This document shows, piece after piece, positions 33,701-35,002 of a stretch of 35,002 nt of DNA. The stretch spans positions 8,835,939 to 8,870,940 of the forward strand of contig JBOZIK010000001.1 in the NCBI GenBank assembly GCA_051453625.1, given 5' to 3'. Position 1 is the stretch's first letter. The number at the start of each line of letters is the position of its first letter. Source of the stretch: Welwitschia mirabilis. Taxonomy: Eukaryota > Gnetophyta > Gnetopsida > Welwitschiales. Below the pieces are notes generated by a model. It did no database searches. It was given only the letters and a program-made list of their open reading frames with translations, and was not told where the DNA came from. Made by a program: the position numbers and the translations under genes.

Positions 33701-34553
33701 TTAAAGTGTTCTTAATTCAAGAGCATGAAAGAATGCTGTCGGAAAATGTGCAGACAAAGCACCATTTGGTTCACTTTTCAGGTATGTCCCTTCTACCCCA
33801 GTATGTACCAATGGTCAAAGCAAAACAAAAACATGCTCAGAAACCATAAAGGCACCTGAGATATGTCTTCAACAGTTTAGTTTGAAGCACTGCTTCTTTT
33901 ATATTCACTGCTGGACATTAGCTACATCTTCATTGTGGTGCTTTGTGGTAGCTCTTACAAGTCCAGAGTCATTTTTATTTAGTTTGTAAAATTTGAATCC
34001 TTCATACGTGGAACTATAAAACATTGGACATCAGGTGTAGTTGCCACACATGTAATCATCATTTTCTCTTTTGTGTCATTTCCTGTTATAAGCGCATTCA
34101 AATCTAGCTTATTGATTAGGTCCATAGATTCAATAGTTTACTCTTCTTGTTAAATAGAATTTCTTAAGACCAACACCTGTCAACGAGAATAAAATGGTGT
34201 TTGAGAAACTACTAATGTGAATCAAATGATACATTGACTTTGACTACAGACTCACACAATTGTAGATTTCAAATAAGAATGGGTCCCCATTTTTCTTTTG
34301 TTTGTTTATCAACAATTTCCATAAAGGGACTGAGTGCTGCATTCCATCCTTGAAAATGAGTTCTGAAGTCCTTTTAAAAACTCCTTTATTTTAGGTAGGT
34401 CAAAAATATGTTTCTGTGTCTCAATCTTTGTCAAGCAGTGCATTCCTCATTGCAGGTTCCTGTACATCTAGTAAAGAAGGTTTAATCATGCCACTACTCC
34501 CTTCTTTTAGGCCAGTGGAATGCCAACCTTACATGTCTGTTATTTTGCATCAT
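33700..34553. other. downstream intergenic DNA, nothing recognised
   Basis: The composition is less AT-rich than the transposon zone, but no ORF, RNA gene or known repeat is visible. Confidence 0.5.
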
Positions 34554-34714
34554 CACATTCTTTTAAACTACTCACTTAATAAACGTTTAATCTTCAGAAT
34601 CTGGTCTAGATTTCAGCAAAGCCCTTGCACTCAGCACATCCTTTTAAAAGTTACTCACCTAATAAATCTTTAATTCTTAAAATCTGGTCTAGGTTTGATC
34701 TGAGCTTTTGTATT
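34554..34714. repeat. 81-bp tandem duplication
   Basis: Units start CACATTCTTTTAAA (34554) and CACATCCTTTTAAA (34635) and share ACTCAC-TAATAAA, TTTAAT-CTT and AATCTGGTCTAG in order, at roughly 75-80% identity. Confidence 0.85.
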
Positions 34715-34737
34715 CAATGTAAATTAACTACAACTAA

Positions 34738-35002
34738 AGTTGTGTGTGCACACACATACATATGCATGCACACAACCCCCTCCTTCCCCCAAAAAAACAA
34801 CAACACCCACACAACGCACATGCACATACACACGTGCGCATGTACATGTGCGAGTGCGCATACACACATACACACGTGCATGTGCGAATACACACATACA
34901 CACGTGCATGTGCGAATACACACATACACACGTGCATGTGAGAACACACACACATATGCACACATGCACGCACACACACATATGCACACGTATACACACA
35001 CA
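34738..35002. repeat. CA/TG-rich minisatellite, including 28-bp units
   Basis: The window ends in alternating purine-pyrimidine sequence. Within it a 28-bp unit, TACACACATACACACGTGCA then TGTGCGAA, occurs three times in tandem at 34861, 34889 and 34917, the last with one change, after a degenerate copy at about 34823. Each unit holds a CACGTG palindrome. All open frames here, on both strands, are repeat artefacts. The array continues past the window edge. Confidence 0.95.

Noticed and set aside
34714-35001. Several Cys/Val/His-rich ORFs on both strands at the right edge
   Set aside because: All are translations of the CA/TG minisatellite in different frames.

Overview
This window looks like nuclear DNA of a land plant with a large, repeat-rich genome. 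Very AT-rich, CpG-poor sequence is littered with decayed copia, LINE and LTR fragments. The single convincing gene has a spliced mitochondrial-type leader and GT-AG splice sites. A gymnosperm is a reasonable guess, but nothing here proves the lineage. There are four assembly gaps: 100 N at 3411-3510, 13829-13928 and 25839-25938, and 599 N at 17212-17810.

The gene lies at 31267-33054 on the plus strand. It encodes a bifunctional HPPK-DHPS, which carries out two consecutive steps of folate synthesis. Exon 1 (31267-31357) encodes the start of the targeting peptide. A 225-bp phase-1 intron (31358-31582) follows. Exon 2 carries both enzyme domains without interruption, giving a predicted 520-aa protein with all recognised active-site residues intact.

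Layout: 1-9.6 kb is AT-rich with long pyrimidine-rich tracts, a 193-bp tandem duplication (5206-5590) and a diverged LTR-like copy (about 2.05-2.62 kb). At 9.68-10.4 kb is an isolated CpG-rich island without a convincing gene. A decayed plus-strand Ty1-copia fragment covers about 12.78-13.74 kb. An unidentified degenerate coding region (minus, 14.64-15.33 kb) is followed by a large fold-back inverted repeat (about 15.65-16.5 kb), one arm of which is interrupted by about 0.5 kb with intron-like borders. A second, minus-strand copia gag relic runs from 19158 down to 16834, with a primer-binding-site relic at 19195-19206 and probable LTR beyond it. From about 31.0 kb down to about 22.8 kb there is one decayed minus-strand LINE: possible ORF1, then endonuclease, then reverse transcriptase. 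It is split by a pair of direct 1.38-kb LTR-like repeats (24431-25806 and 26831-28211), which is a readable nested insertion. Downstream of the gene are an 81-bp tandem duplication and a CA/TG-rich 28-bp minisatellite at the right edge.

I saw no tRNA, rRNA or CRISPR, and no multi-gene system. Apart from HPPK-DHPS, almost all structure is transposon decay and tandem duplication. The least explained items are the fold-back with the intron-like interruption, the CpG-rich island, and the unidentified acidic/proline-rich coding relic.
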